The notes under the pieces are model-generated. The model was not told the origin of the DNA, did not search any database, and was given only the letters and a program-made list of their open reading frames with translations. From Microvirga makkahensis (lineage in GTDB: Bacteria > Pseudomonadota > Alphaproteobacteria > Rhizobiales > Beijerinckiaceae), in the NCBI RefSeq assembly GCF_009830105.1, contig NZ_WURB01000010.1, positions 89,581-153,580 on the forward strand: a stretch of 64,000 nucleotides of DNA, written 5' to 3'. This document shows positions 8,867 through 18,847 of this stretch, in pieces (within the stretch, counting starts at the first letter, position 1; every line of letters begins with the position of its first letter). The position numbers were made by a program, and so were the translations under genes.

Positions 8867-11149
8867 TCAAGACCGCTCTCGGATCGGCGGGCTCAGGTTC
8901 GCCGTGGCCCTGAGCGGCGCATCGATGGCGACGCGCAGACCGGCCGGGTCGTATTCGACCTCGACCTTGGCGTTGAGCTGCGTCGTCAGAACCCGGTGCA
9001 GGAGGCGCGAACCGAAACCCTGCCGCTCCGGCTGCGAGACGCTCGGCCCGCCCCGCTCCTGCCAGGTCATGGCGAGACGCTTTTCGCCGCCATCCTCCTC
9101 GTGCACGTCCCATGTCACGGAAACCTTGCCGTTGCGCACGGAAAGAGCCCCGTATTTCGCGGCATTCGTCGTCAGCTCGTGAATGGCCATGCCGATGGGA
9201 ACGGCGATCTCGGACGGCAACTCCACGGCAGGCCCGTGGAGCGTGACCCGTCCGCCGGACGCATCATTATAGGGAGTCAATTCCTTTTCCAGGATGTCCC
9301 GCAGGGGTGCAGTCTGCCACAGGGCCTCGGTCAGCAGGGAATGGGTGTTGGCGAGCGAGACGATGCGCCCCACGAAGGCCTTGTAGAAATCGTCGATGCT
9401 CGAGGTCGAGCGAGCCGTAGCGCCCACCACCGCCTGTACGGTCGCCAGGGTGTTCTTCACCCGGTGGTGCAGCTCGCGGATCAGGAAGGATTGCTGGTTC
9501 TGCGCCTGTTTGCGCTCCTCGATCTCGTGCTGCGCCTCGCTGTAGAGGCGGCCGTTCTCGAGGGCGATGGCCGCCTGCGCGGCAAGGCCTGTCACGAGGC
9601 GCTCGGCACGATCCGTGAACGCTCCCGCCCGCTCGTGGGCGAAGAGGAGCAATCCTTGAATCTGCCCATTCCGCGAGGAGATCGGAACCGCCATGATGCT
9701 GCGCGCCCTGGCCCCGTCCGGGGAAGAGGCCCCGCCGCCCGGCCCTCCGAATTCCGGATCGTCGGAGACGTCGTCGAACCGCAGGACCCGGCCCTGCTCG
9801 AAGACGGCTCTGCAGATCTTGTCGCTGGGGAGCTTCGTAAAGGCCGTGCGGGCTCCTCCCGACGTGTAGAGCCCGTAATCCTCGGTCCGCGCCTCGCCCC
9901 CGGAGCCATCCCTGCGGTTGGAGAAATAGGCGCCGGCCTGCGCGCCGGTGAGAAGCACCGCTGCCTCGACCACGCTTTCGACGAGGCGGTCCAAGTCGAG
10001 TTCGGCCGCAAGCGCCCGGCCCGTCCGGTTGAGCACCTCGAGCGCCGCCGTTTCGGCCTGCAATTCGCTGGTGCGCAGAGCGACTTCCTTTTGCAGGAAC
10101 GCCTCGTTGGCGGCTTGCTCCCGGAACTGCTGGGACGCCAGGGAGGTGAGCGCGGCCAGAGCCAGAAGAGCGATCAGCGCGAAGGCGCCGTAGAGCTTCA
10201 TCTGGACCGTCCAGGGCACCCAATAGGCATCGTCGGGAATGCTGACGCTGACATAGAGCGGCCGATCGCCGACCCTGCGGTAGGCTCCGGTCCGCTTTTC
10301 GCCGTTGCTGAGAAAGTAATAGTGTCCGGCGGCGCGGTTCCGCTCGATCGCTGCGTCGAGAGCCGCCTTGTCGATGGGAGCGAACGACAGGCCGTCGGGC
10401 GGCAGGGGCAATTGCGCGATGACGCCACCGTCCGAGGTGCGCAGCAGCGTGATGCGGTTGCCCTTCGGCAGGCGCAGCTTGCCCCAATAGGCCTCGAAAT
10501 AGGACAGCGCGACGGTGGCCGAGATGATGCCGTGGAAGGTGTTGTTCGGGCCGCTGAGGCGGCGGCTGATCATGAAGGTCGGGCGCTTGGTGATCCGACT
10601 GATGATCGGCTCGCCGACGAAAAGCCCCTGACCCGGTCGGACCTGAGCCTTGAAGGCATCCCTGTCCGACACGTTCGATGGCGGGGCCGGAAACTGCGCC
10701 GTGGTCATCCGCAGGCGCCCCGTCGAGTCGCTGAGCCAGAGATTGTCGAAATATGGCAGCGTTTCCTTGACTTCCTTGAGATGCTGCCAATGCGGCCTCG
10801 ATGTCTCGATCCGATCCCAGCTGCCTCCCTCGAACTGCATGCTCAGCTGCCTGAGGGTGAGATCGGTGACCTCGAGAAGGCGAGCCGTATGATCCGCCAG
10901 GAAAAAGGCGTTGCTGGCGATATCCGCCTCGTGGCGCTGGATCAGGCGGCTGCGCTGCTCCCAGGCGATGTAGCCGAAGGTGATGAGGATGAAGGCAACA
11001 CCGAAAAGACCCATGATCAGGGTCAAGCGGCCCCGCGCCAGCCGCTGGCGGCGGCGCTTGACGGACAGGCTTCTAGGCTCCGGTCGCGGTGAAAACTGCA
11101 ATGAAACAGGTCGTGTTGGTGCTGCGATTCGCATCAGGCGGGCCACCAT
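8867..11149 (-). CDS. Membrane sensor histidine kinase, Cache-GAF-HWE type
   Basis: The 760-residue protein has a transmembrane helix at about 41-62, an extracytoplasmic Cache-like sensor region up to about 320, a second helix (KLYGAFALIALLALAALTSL), a GAF domain (about 390-545) and a C-terminal HWE/HisKA_2 kinase. The phospho-acceptor His is in RELHHRVKNTLATVQAV, and the ATP-binding domain starts with MAIHELTTNAAKYGALS. HWE kinases are abundant in Rhizobiales and often signal through PhyR or single-domain regulators. No response regulator is adjacent, so it is an orphan here and its ligand is unknown. Confidence 0.92.
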   Translation of the reverse strand: MVARLMRIAAPTRPVSLQFSPRPEPRSLSVKRRRQRLARGRLTLIMGLFGVAFILITFGYIAWEQRSRLIQRHEADIASNAFFLADHTARLLEVTDLTLRQLSMQFEGGSWDRIETSRPHWQHLKEVKETLPYFDNLWLSDSTGRLRMTTAQFPAPPSNVSDRDAFKAQVRPGQGLFVGEPIISRITKRPTFMISRRLSGPNNTFHGIISATVALSYFEAYWGKLRLPKGNRITLLRTSDGGVIAQLPLPPDGLSFAPIDKAALDAAIERNRAAGHYYFLSNGEKRTGAYRRVGDRPLYVSVSIPDDAYWVPWTVQMKLYGAFALIALLALAALTSLASQQFREQAANEAFLQKEVALRTSELQAETAALEVLNRTGRALAAELDLDRLVESVVEAAVLLTGAQAGAYFSNRRDGSGGEARTEDYGLYTSGGARTAFTKLPSDKICRAVFEQGRVLRFDDVSDDPEFGGPGGGASSPDGARARSIMAVPISSRNGQIQGLLLFAHERAGAFTDRAERLVTGLAAQAAIALENGRLYSEAQHEIEERKQAQNQQSFLIRELHHRVKNTLATVQAVVGATARSTSSIDDFYKAFVGRIVSLANTHSLLTEALWQTAPLRDILEKELTPYNDASGGRVTLHGPAVELPSEIAVPIGMAIHELTTNAAKYGALSVRNGKVSVTWDVHEEDGGEKRLAMTWQERGGPSVSQPERQGFGSRLLHRVLTTQLNAKVEVEYDPAGLRVAIDAPLRATANLSPPIRERS

Positions 11150-11258
11150 GACACAGCCTCGGCGAGAGATGGAGGGGTAAAATTAGGCCCCTCCCCCCTT
11201 GAAAAAGAAACGTCGGGATCTCTCGCGATCCCGGCGGCGATTGCCTGCGCCTCGGGGG

Positions 11259-12770
11259 TCAGCGCAGGACGATGCGTCCCTCGACCTTGGGCGCGACTTT
11301 CCCGGCCTTGGCCACATACTCGATCACCTGGCTCGCCATGAGCTGGCTGGCCGATACGTCGATGAGGGACTTGGCGTCTGCGAAGACCCGGTAGCCGTCG
11401 CCGCCGCGGGCCATGAAGTCGTTGGTGGCGAGCCTGTAGGTCTTGGCAGGATCGAGCGGTTCTCCGTTGATCTTCACCGATTTCACCCGGCTGCCCACCG
11501 GCTCCTTCACATCGACCTCGGCCACGATGCCGGAGACCTGCGGGAAACGGCCGCCGAGCTCGCGCACCTGGCTCACGCCGTTCTCCAGCGCCGCCTTGAT
11601 CTGCTCGCCCTTCACCTCGAGCAGCACCGTGGTGTTGCCGAAGGGCATTTCGGACAGAATGTCGCGCCGGGTCAGTCTCTGTCCGGCCTCATATTGCTTG
11701 TCCGCGCGAATGCCGCCGCCATTGGTGATGGCCACGTCGGCTCCGACGGAGGCCCTGAGGGCATCGGCGATCAGGTTCCCGATGGCGGCTTCGCCGCCGC
11801 GCACCGTGGCCCGGCGGCTGTCGAGGGGCGTCTCGGTGACGCCGATCTCCACATCGAGTTCCTTGGAGAGCTTGTCCTCGTAGCCCTTCACCACGGCCTC
11901 GATCTCCGGATCGGGCTTTACGCCGGCGCTGTCGACGATGCGGAAATTGGGCATCCAGGTGACGCGGGTCTGGCCGTCCTTGGTGGTTTTCGTGACGGCC
12001 AGCTCGACCACGTTGATGTAGTTGGCCTGGGATTCGGACTCGGACAGAACCACCTTGCCGTCGTAGAAGGCCAGAAGATGCTCGTCGTGACCGCCGATGA
12101 TCACGTCCACCCCGGCGGAGCGGGCGATGATCATGTCCACTTCGAGCGGGGTATGAGCGAGGGCGACCACGATGTCGGCGCCCTTCTCGCGCAATTCCTT
12201 GGCCTTGGTGCGGGCCGTGTCGATGGTGGAGGCGAACCTGATGTCGCCGGGGCTCGACGCGATGGGCGTCTCCTCCGTGGTGAGGCCGAAGAAGCCGACC
12301 TTGACCCCCTGCACCTCGACCATCTTGTCGGGCTTGGTATTCACAGGCAGGCCGTTGCCGTCGATGATGTTGGTGGCCAGGACGTCGAACTTGGCCTCTC
12401 TCATGCGGGCCCGGAAGGCGTCGGGGCCGAGGTCGAACTCATGGTTGCCCGGCACCATCGCATCGACGCCCATGCGGTTGAGGATGTCGATCACGTGCGC
12501 ACCCTTGTCGAAACCCGACAGCAGCGAGGGCGAAATGGTGTCGCCCGCATGGACGAAGAAGGCATTGCCCTTCGCCTTCTCCTCCTTGATCACGGTCGCC
12601 AGCCGGGCGAAGCCGCCGCGCCCCTTCTCGGCGCTCATGCGGTCGATGTCGTTGGTCTGGACGAAGCGCAGGGTCACGGTTTCCTGCGCCAGAGCGGTGC
12701 CGGACAGGAGCAGGGACAATCCCAGGAGACCGGCACGCAGGGCAGCGGAGGGTCGGCTAGTCGATATCAT
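11259..12770 (-). CDS. Periplasmic 5'-nucleotidase/metallophosphatase, UshA family
   Basis: The 503-residue protein has a signal peptide ending at GTALAQ, an N-terminal metallophosphatase domain (FVQTNDIDRM, VHAGDTISPS, PGNHEFDLG, IGGHDEHLL) and a C-terminal 5'-nucleotidase domain with ITNGGGIRAD and NDFMARGGDGY. It probably dephosphorylates extracellular nucleotides for phosphate or nucleoside salvage. The ATG at 12770 follows GAGGA at seven bases and begins the signal peptide. The frame extends 22 codons further upstream without support. Usual first-motif residues are DxH, and here the reading is NDID, a deviation that may alter one metal ligand. Confidence 0.9.
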   Translation of the reverse strand: MISTSRPSAALRAGLLGLSLLLSGTALAQETVTLRFVQTNDIDRMSAEKGRGGFARLATVIKEEKAKGNAFFVHAGDTISPSLLSGFDKGAHVIDILNRMGVDAMVPGNHEFDLGPDAFRARMREAKFDVLATNIIDGNGLPVNTKPDKMVEVQGVKVGFFGLTTEETPIASSPGDIRFASTIDTARTKAKELREKGADIVVALAHTPLEVDMIIARSAGVDVIIGGHDEHLLAFYDGKVVLSESESQANYINVVELAVTKTTKDGQTRVTWMPNFRIVDSAGVKPDPEIEAVVKGYEDKLSKELDVEIGVTETPLDSRRATVRGGEAAIGNLIADALRASVGADVAITNGGGIRADKQYEAGQRLTRRDILSEMPFGNTTVLLEVKGEQIKAALENGVSQVRELGGRFPQVSGIVAEVDVKEPVGSRVKSVKINGEPLDPAKTYRLATNDFMARGGDGYRVFADAKSLIDVSASQLMASQVIEYVAKAGKVAPKVEGRIVLR

Positions 12771-12967
12771 CACGGATCCTCGTATCGGGCGGCGCCCAGA
12801 GCGGACGGCCGGGAGCCTAGACAGGAAGCGTGTCACAGAAACAATATCCTGTCGATGTCCTCCGCGCCTCGAACGCGGACACGGGGTGATGCCATTTTCA
12901 TCCCTGCCGGCTAGACACCATCTGACACGACGCCCATGCGTTCCCCTACCCGAAAGGCACGGCTTTC

Positions 12968-13675
12968 ATGACAGGTCCCATCAGCCAAGCCCTTGCAGAG
13001 TTCCGCCGCAACCGTCAGGCCGCCTCCTGGCTGGCGCTTCCCTTCTTTCAGGATGGCAGCGCCGACCGGGTCGCCGCAAAGGTCGACACCGTGATTGCCG
13101 GCGGCGGTCATGTGCTTCCGCCGCCCGAGGCGGTCTTTACCAGCCTCAGGCTGACCCCTCTCGACAAGGTCAAGGTCGTGATCCTCGGTCAGGACCCCTA
13201 CCCTACCCCGGGGGATTCCCATGGGCTTGCATTCTCCTACCGCGGCGCGCGGAGGCTGCCCGCCTCGTTGCGCACGATCCTCGCCGAAATGTCGTCGGAT
13301 CTGGATGCCCCCATGCCGGCATCGGGCGACCTGACGAAATGGGCGAAACAGGGCGTGCTGCTCATCAACACGGCGCTGACGGTCGAGGCCGGGAAATCGG
13401 GCGCGCATATGAGGTTCGGCTGGTCCGACCTGGTCGATCAGGCCGTCGCCGCCGTTTCCGCGCGGCAACCCGCCGTCGCGTTCCTGCTCTGGGGTGCTCC
13501 TGCCCGCAAGCGCGCCGCGCTCGTCGATCGCGGGAAGCACCTCGTGATCGAAGCGGGGCATCCCTCTCCCCTCAACCGCCTCAACGACTTCAAAGGGACC
13601 CGCCCCTTCAGCCGCGCCAACGACTGGCTGGTCGAGAAGGGCCTGGAGCCCATCGACTGGCGGCTCGCCTCCTGA
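12968..13675 (+). CDS. ung: Uracil-DNA glycosylase, family 1
   Basis: Ung removes uracil from DNA to start base-excision repair. The 235-residue protein has the water-activating motif GQDPYPTPGDSHGLAFS (the Asp is catalytic) and the DNA-intercalation motif HPSPLN near residue 196. Its length matches bacterial Ung. It reads towards the aminotransferase and is separated from it by 98 bases. Confidence 0.95.
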   Translation: MTGPISQALAEFRRNRQAASWLALPFFQDGSADRVAAKVDTVIAGGGHVLPPPEAVFTSLRLTPLDKVKVVILGQDPYPTPGDSHGLAFSYRGARRLPASLRTILAEMSSDLDAPMPASGDLTKWAKQGVLLINTALTVEAGKSGAHMRFGWSDLVDQAVAAVSARQPAVAFLLWGAPARKRAALVDRGKHLVIEAGHPSPLNRLNDFKGTRPFSRANDWLVEKGLEPIDWRLAS

Positions 13676-13773
13676 TCATACGGGAATGCGGCGCCCCACG
13701 AAGAGCCTTGCCGGGAAACGGGCCGGGGAGTAGGTCTCTCGCGGAATGCGACCGCGACACCCTGGAGATCAGC

Positions 13774-14973
13774 ATGACGGAATCACTGTTTGGACATGTG
13801 GAGCCCTTCGCGGGTGACCCGATCCTGTCCCTGAACGACAGCTTCAAGGCCGATCCCCGGGCGGAGAAGGTGAATCTCAGCATCGGCGTCTATACGGACG
13901 AGAAGGGCCGCATTCCGGTGCTGGGCTCCGTCAGGTCCGCCTATGAGCGGATCGGCTTCGCGGAGCGGCCCTATCTCCCCATGGAAGGCCATCCCGGCTA
14001 TCGCGAGGGCGTGCAGAAGCTGGTCTTCGGCGGCGGGCACCCGGCCCGTGCAGAGAAGCGCATCGCGACGATCCAGACCATCGGCGGCACGGGAGCGGTC
14101 GGCATCGCGGCCGACTTTCTGGCCAAGCACACGCCCGGCCGCACCGTTCTCGTCAGCGACCCGACCTGGGAGAACCATCACGGCCTGTTCCAGCGGGCAG
14201 GCTTCAGGACGACGACCTATCCCTATTGGGACCGCGCCAACAGATCGGTCGATTTTACGGGCATGGTCAGGGCGCTGGAAGCCGCCGAGGCGGGGTCCAT
14301 CGTGATTCTCCAGCCCGTCTGCCACAACCCGACCGGCGTGGACCTGAGCGAGGAGCAGCAGACCGCCGTGACCGACGTGCTCGTCGCCAAGGGTCATATC
14401 GTGGTGTTCGACATGGCCTATCAGGGCTTCGGCACCAGCATCGAGGCGGATGCCGCTTTCGTGCGCCGCTTCGCGGAGCGCGCCAGCTGCCTCGTGGCCA
14501 ATTCCTTCTCGAAGAACTTCTCGCTCTACGGGGAGCGCTGCGGAGGCCTGAGCATCGTCTGCCGCGACGCGGACGAGGCCGAGCGCGTGCTGGGACAGCT
14601 GAAGCTCGCGGTGCGCCGCAGCTATTCGAGCCCGCCGATGACCGGCGGCCTTCTCGTCGCAACCGTGCTCGGCGACGACACGCTGCGCGCCCGGTGGATC
14701 GCCGAGGTCGACGGAATGCGCACCCGCATGGATGCCATGCGCAGGCTCCTCGCCGAGCGCATCCGCGCCCTGTCGAACGAGGTGGACGTGGATTTCCTCC
14801 TGAGCCAGCGCGGCATGTTCAGCTTCACGGGCCTGAGCGAGCAGCAGGTCCGCGACATGCGCGAGAAGGACGGCGTCTATCTCGTGGGATCGGGCCGCAT
14901 GTGCGTGGCGGGTCTCAACGCGGACAACGTGCCGAAGGTCGCCGAGAGCTTCGTCGCGGCAAGCCAAGCGTAG
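13774..14973 (+). CDS. Aromatic/aspartate aminotransferase (TyrB/AspC-like)
   Basis: This class I PLP enzyme of 399 residues transfers an amino group between aromatic amino acids or aspartate and 2-oxoglutarate. Markers are FAGDPILSLNDSFKAD at the N-terminus, HNPTGVDLS, the PLP lysine in NSFSKNFSLYGER and the substrate-carboxylate arginine in GSGRMCVAGLN. The open frame extends far upstream through ung on another frame. The ATG at 13774 follows GGAGATCAGC and gives the standard N-terminus. It faces the indolepyruvate oxidoreductase: aromatic transamination yields arylpyruvates, the substrates of that enzyme. Confidence 0.92.
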   Translation: MTESLFGHVEPFAGDPILSLNDSFKADPRAEKVNLSIGVYTDEKGRIPVLGSVRSAYERIGFAERPYLPMEGHPGYREGVQKLVFGGGHPARAEKRIATIQTIGGTGAVGIAADFLAKHTPGRTVLVSDPTWENHHGLFQRAGFRTTTYPYWDRANRSVDFTGMVRALEAAEAGSIVILQPVCHNPTGVDLSEEQQTAVTDVLVAKGHIVVFDMAYQGFGTSIEADAAFVRRFAERASCLVANSFSKNFSLYGERCGGLSIVCRDADEAERVLGQLKLAVRRSYSSPPMTGGLLVATVLGDDTLRARWIAEVDGMRTRMDAMRRLLAERIRALSNEVDVDFLLSQRGMFSFTGLSEQQVRDMREKDGVYLVGSGRMCVAGLNADNVPKVAESFVAASQA

Positions 14974-14995
14974 GGCTTGCCGAACCTTACTCGCC

Positions 14996-15079
14996 ATTGC
15001 CGGCCCTGTGCCGGTGATCCCGACCCGCGAAGCGCGGCGACATTCCGATCGTCATGGCCGGACCAGGTCCGGCCATGAC
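14996..15079 (+). repeat. Rhizobiales-type palindromic intergenic repeat, with perfect hairpin
   Basis: Two modules lie between convergent genes. The first (about 14996-15025) reads ccggccctgtgccggtgatc and recurs near 35000 and 37328. The second is a perfect inverted repeat, gtcatggccggac (15051-15063) and gtccggccatgac (15067-15079), with a three-base loop. Placed between two convergent stops it could act as a bidirectional terminator, although no U tract follows. Confidence 0.75.
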
Positions 15080-15119
15080 GGGAAGTGCGTGAGATGTGCG
15101 GAGCGATCTCGATCTCCTC

Positions 15120-18100
15120 TCACTCCGCCGCAACCGGCACCGGCTGCGGCTGCCCGGCGCGGAGCTTGGCGAGCAGCTCCAGCTCCTCCGTTCTCGCCTT
15201 TTCGAGGTTGCTCTCCTTGATATGGCCGAAGCCGCGGATCTTCTGCGGGATGTTGGCGAGGCCTACGGCAAGCGCATGGTTCCCCGCGTCGAGCCTTGCC
15301 AGGATCTCCTCGATCCGAGCCTCGAACTCGCGGATGAGCCGGCGCTCGGTGCGGCGCTCCTGCGTGTAGCCGAACACGTCGAGGGGCGTGCCGCGCAAGA
15401 TTCTGAACTTTGCCAGAACCCGCATGGCGTTCATCATCCACGGGCCGAAGCTCATCTTCTTCGGAAGGCCGGTCGCCGGGTCCTTCTTGGCCAGGACCGG
15501 CGGAGCCATGTGAAACTCGTACCTCAGATTCTCGCCCTCGAAGGTGGCGGCCACCTGGCGCTCGAAGTCGCCGTTCGTGTAGAGGCGCGCCACTTCGTAC
15601 TCGTCCTTGTAGGCCATGAGCTTGAAGAGCGAGCGCGCCATGGCGTCGGTGAGCGCGGTGGAGCCAGGAACCGCCTTCGCTTCCGCCTCGCGCACGCGCT
15701 CCACGAGCGCGCGGTAGCGCCTGCCGTAGCGCTTGCTCTGGTACGCGGACAGAAACTCCTGGCGGCGATCGATCACCTCATCCAGCGTCTCGGAAATCTT
15801 GCGCGACTCCGTCGGCGCCTTCAGCTCGCTCATCATGGCGGCGATGGGCCCGGGCTCGGCAGCCGCGCGGCGGCCCCAGGTGAAAGCCTCGAGATTCATC
15901 TTCACCGCTTCGCCGTTGAGTTCGATGGCCTTCTCGATGGCGGCTGCCGACAGCGGCACGCGGCCCGTCTGGTAGGCATAGCCCAGCATGAACATGTTGG
16001 CGGCGATGGCATTGCCGAGAAGCGCGGTGGCGATCGCCGTCGCATCGACGAAGGCGACGGCGTCGTCGCCAGCAGCGCCCCTGATCGCGCGCTTCAGGCG
16101 CTCGGTGGGCAGCGAGAAATCGGCGTTGCGCGTGAACTCGCCGGGCATCACTTCGGCTGTGTTCACCACGAGCGCGGTCTGCCCCTGCTTAACGGAGGCG
16201 AGCACCTTCTTCGTACCCGTCACCACGAGGTCGCAGCCGAGAACGAGATGGGCCGATTCCGCGCTCACGCGTATGGCGTGGATATCGTCCTGGTGATTGG
16301 CGAGGCGCACGTGGCTGTAGACCGCGCCGCCCTTCTGGGCGAGGCCCGCCATGTCGATCATGCCGAGACCCTTGCCCTCGAGATGGGCCGCCATGCCGAG
16401 GATCGCGCCGATGGTGACGACGCCCGTGCCGCCCACGCCCGTCACGATCACGTTGAAGGTGCGGTCGATGCCGGGCAGCTCCGGATCGGGCAGCGGCCTG
16501 AAGGTCATGCCGTCGGCGGAGACCGTCTCCGGTGCCGCCTTCTTCACCTTGGCTCCGTGCACCGTCACGAAGGACGGGCAGAAGCCCTTCACACAGGAGA
16601 AGTCCTTGTTGCAGCTGGACTGGTCAATCTGGCGCTTGCGGCCGAACTCGGTCTCGACCGGCTGCACGGCCACGCAGTTCGACTGCACGGAGCAATCGCC
16701 GCAGGCTTCGCAGACGAGATCATTGATGATCACGCGCTTGTCCGGATCCGGATATTCGCCGCGCTTGCGGCGGCGGCGCTTCTCGGATGCGCAGGTCTGA
16801 TCGTAGATCATCACCGTGACGCCGGGGATTCCGGCCAGCTCGCGCTGCACGGCGTCCAGTTCGTCTCTGTGGTGAATGGTCATGCCCGCAGGCCAGCGGA
16901 TCGACTTGGGATACTTGTGCGGCTCGTCGGTGACGAGCGCGATGCGCTCCACTCCCTCCTCGCGCACCTGACGGGCGATCATGTCGACGGTGAGTCCGCC
17001 CTCGTGCTTCTGCCCGCCGGTCATGGCGACCGCGTCGTTGAAGAGAATCTTGTAGGTGACGTTGGTCTTGGTGTGGATCGCCCACCGCAGGGCCAGAACG
17101 CCGGAATGATTGTAGGTGCCGTCCCCGAGATTCTGGAACACGTGTCCGCGCTTTGAGAACGGCGCCTCGCCGATCCAGTTCGCGCCTTCGCCGCCCATCT
17201 GCGTGAAGCCGTCCGTGGCTCGGCCCATCCACTGCACCATGTAATGGCAGCCGATGCCCGCATAGGCCCGCATGCCTTCAGGGACCTTGGTGGAGGTGTT
17301 GTGCGGACAGCCTGAGCAGAAATGCGGCACGCGGGTCGCCACGTCGCCGGTGACCTTCAGCACCTCCTGCGCGTGGCGAAGCCGCGCCACGCGGCCGCGC
17401 AGGTCGTCGTTGTTGTGATAGACGAGCAGCCGCTCGCCGATGACGATGGCGATGTCATTGGGATCGAGGGCGCCCTTGACGGGGAAGAGCCAGTTGCCGC
17501 TCTCGTCCTTCTTGCCGATGCAGAGCGGCTGGTTCGCTGTGCCGTAGAGCTCCTCGCGCAGCTGCACTTCGATGAGCGAGCGTTTCTCCTCGACGACGAT
17601 GACCTTGTCCAACCCTTGCGCGAATTCCAGGAGCTCGCGCTGCGAGAGCGGCCAGGGGCACGCGACCTTGTAGAGGCGAAGGCCCATGTCGTTGGCCTTC
17701 ACCTCGTCGAGGCCGAGTTCGTCGAGCGCCTCGCGCACGTCGAGATAGGACTTGCCGACGGTGATGACCCCGATCTTCGGATTGCGCCCACCGGACAGGA
17801 CGATGCGGTTGAGATTGTTGGCACGCACGAACGCCAGCATGGCATCGCGCTTGAAGTCCTGGAGGCGCGCCTCCTGATCGAGCACGCCGTCGCGGCTGCG
17901 GATGTTGAGCCCGCCCGGCGGCATGGCGAAATCGTCGGGAATGACGATCTTCACGCGATCGAGCGACCCGTCGACGGAGGCGGTGGATTCGATGTTGTCC
18001 TTCACGCACTTGAAGGCCACCCAGGTGCCGCAGAAGCGGCTCATCGCGTAGCCGTACTGGCCGTAATCGAGAATTTCCTGAACCCCTGCCGGGTTCAGGA

Positions 18101-18623
18101 TCGGGATCATCACGTCGACGAAATGGAATTCGGACTGGTGAGCGACGGTGGAGGATTCCGCCGTGTGGTCGTCGCCCATAAGGGCGAGCACACCGCCATG
18201 CCTGGAGGAGCCCGCCATATTGGCGTGGCGGAACACGTCGCCGGAGCGGTCGACGCCCGGGCCCTTGCCGTACCAGAGGCCGAACACACCGTCGTACCTG
18301 CCGTCGCCGCGGATCTCGGCCTGCTGTGAACCCCAGACGGCGGTGGCGGCGAGTTCCTCGTTGAGGCCGGGCTGGAAGACGATGTTGGATTGCTCGAGCC
18401 ACTTCCTGGCCCGCCAGAGGTTCTGGTCCAGGCCGCCGATCGGCGAGCCGCGATAACCGGAGACGAAGCCGGCCGTGTTGAGGCCCGCGAGCCTGTCCCG
18501 CTCGCGCTGCATCAGCAGCATGCGGATGACGGCCTGCGTGCCGGTGATGAACACGTGATCCTTCGTGAGATCGTACTTGTCGTCGAGCGTAACGCTACGA
18601 AGCGCCACATGACCTGCGGTCAT
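15120..18623 (-). CDS. Indolepyruvate ferredoxin oxidoreductase, fused alpha and beta subunits
   Basis: The 1167-residue protein oxidatively decarboxylates arylpyruvates to aryl-CoA with ferredoxin reduction. The first half carries the pyruvate-oxidoreductase N-domain (TGTQAVIRMLL) and the TPP site (GDGTYNHSGVLALRWA). A Cys-rich region (CEACGDCSVQSNC, then FSCVKGFCPS) follows, and then the IorB-like domain (VTGVGGTGVVTIGAILG). The single-chain form is common in Proteobacteria. It is convergent with the aminotransferase that can supply its substrates. An inverted repeat at 18690-18714 lies upstream of its start. Confidence 0.93.
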   Translation of the reverse strand: MTAGHVALRSVTLDDKYDLTKDHVFITGTQAVIRMLLMQRERDRLAGLNTAGFVSGYRGSPIGGLDQNLWRARKWLEQSNIVFQPGLNEELAATAVWGSQQAEIRGDGRYDGVFGLWYGKGPGVDRSGDVFRHANMAGSSRHGGVLALMGDDHTAESSTVAHQSEFHFVDVMIPILNPAGVQEILDYGQYGYAMSRFCGTWVAFKCVKDNIESTASVDGSLDRVKIVIPDDFAMPPGGLNIRSRDGVLDQEARLQDFKRDAMLAFVRANNLNRIVLSGGRNPKIGVITVGKSYLDVREALDELGLDEVKANDMGLRLYKVACPWPLSQRELLEFAQGLDKVIVVEEKRSLIEVQLREELYGTANQPLCIGKKDESGNWLFPVKGALDPNDIAIVIGERLLVYHNNDDLRGRVARLRHAQEVLKVTGDVATRVPHFCSGCPHNTSTKVPEGMRAYAGIGCHYMVQWMGRATDGFTQMGGEGANWIGEAPFSKRGHVFQNLGDGTYNHSGVLALRWAIHTKTNVTYKILFNDAVAMTGGQKHEGGLTVDMIARQVREEGVERIALVTDEPHKYPKSIRWPAGMTIHHRDELDAVQRELAGIPGVTVMIYDQTCASEKRRRRKRGEYPDPDKRVIINDLVCEACGDCSVQSNCVAVQPVETEFGRKRQIDQSSCNKDFSCVKGFCPSFVTVHGAKVKKAAPETVSADGMTFRPLPDPELPGIDRTFNVIVTGVGGTGVVTIGAILGMAAHLEGKGLGMIDMAGLAQKGGAVYSHVRLANHQDDIHAIRVSAESAHLVLGCDLVVTGTKKVLASVKQGQTALVVNTAEVMPGEFTRNADFSLPTERLKRAIRGAAGDDAVAFVDATAIATALLGNAIAANMFMLGYAYQTGRVPLSAAAIEKAIELNGEAVKMNLEAFTWGRRAAAEPGPIAAMMSELKAPTESRKISETLDEVIDRRQEFLSAYQSKRYGRRYRALVERVREAEAKAVPGSTALTDAMARSLFKLMAYKDEYEVARLYTNGDFERQVAATFEGENLRYEFHMAPPVLAKKDPATGLPKKMSFGPWMMNAMRVLAKFRILRGTPLDVFGYTQERRTERRLIREFEARIEEILARLDAGNHALAVGLANIPQKIRGFGHIKESNLEKARTEELELLAKLRAGQPQPVPVAAE

Positions 18624-18689
18624 GCCGTTCCTCCTTGGAGCCCTCTTGCCCCCGCCCGCCGGTTGCCCCGGTTCTTGCTGGTTCCACTA

Positions 18690-18714
18690 ATTACGTCAGC
18701 AAGGCTGACATAAT
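18690..18714 (-). promoter_or_regulatory. Near-perfect inverted repeat upstream of the indolepyruvate oxidoreductase
   Basis: Arms attacgtcagc and gctgacataat (10 of 11 bases complementary) are separated by aag, 67 bases upstream of the oxidoreductase start and 134 bases upstream of the divergent DUF1007 gene. The size and symmetry suit a dimeric regulator such as a MarR or AsnC family member. No such regulator is adjacent, so the partner is unknown. Confidence 0.5.
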
Positions 18715-18847
18715 CGCCGGATCACGTCAATCAAACCGTCCGGCGGCGATCCGGCCCAGGCCTTCGTTTTGCCTCCATTAACCTTGATGCCTCTAGATCT
18801 TGAATCGGCTTCCGGAGCCTCGGAAGCGTCGCTTTAGAAGTCAACGC

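Noticed and set aside
12172..13773. A long upstream extension of the aminotransferase frame
   Set aside because: It reads through ung and antisense to the nucleotidase. The enzyme N-terminus and a ribosome site define the start at 13774.
15096..17156. A 686-codon plus-strand frame
   Set aside because: It is antisense to the indolepyruvate oxidoreductase, with no domain of its own and low-complexity His/Arg/Gly content.
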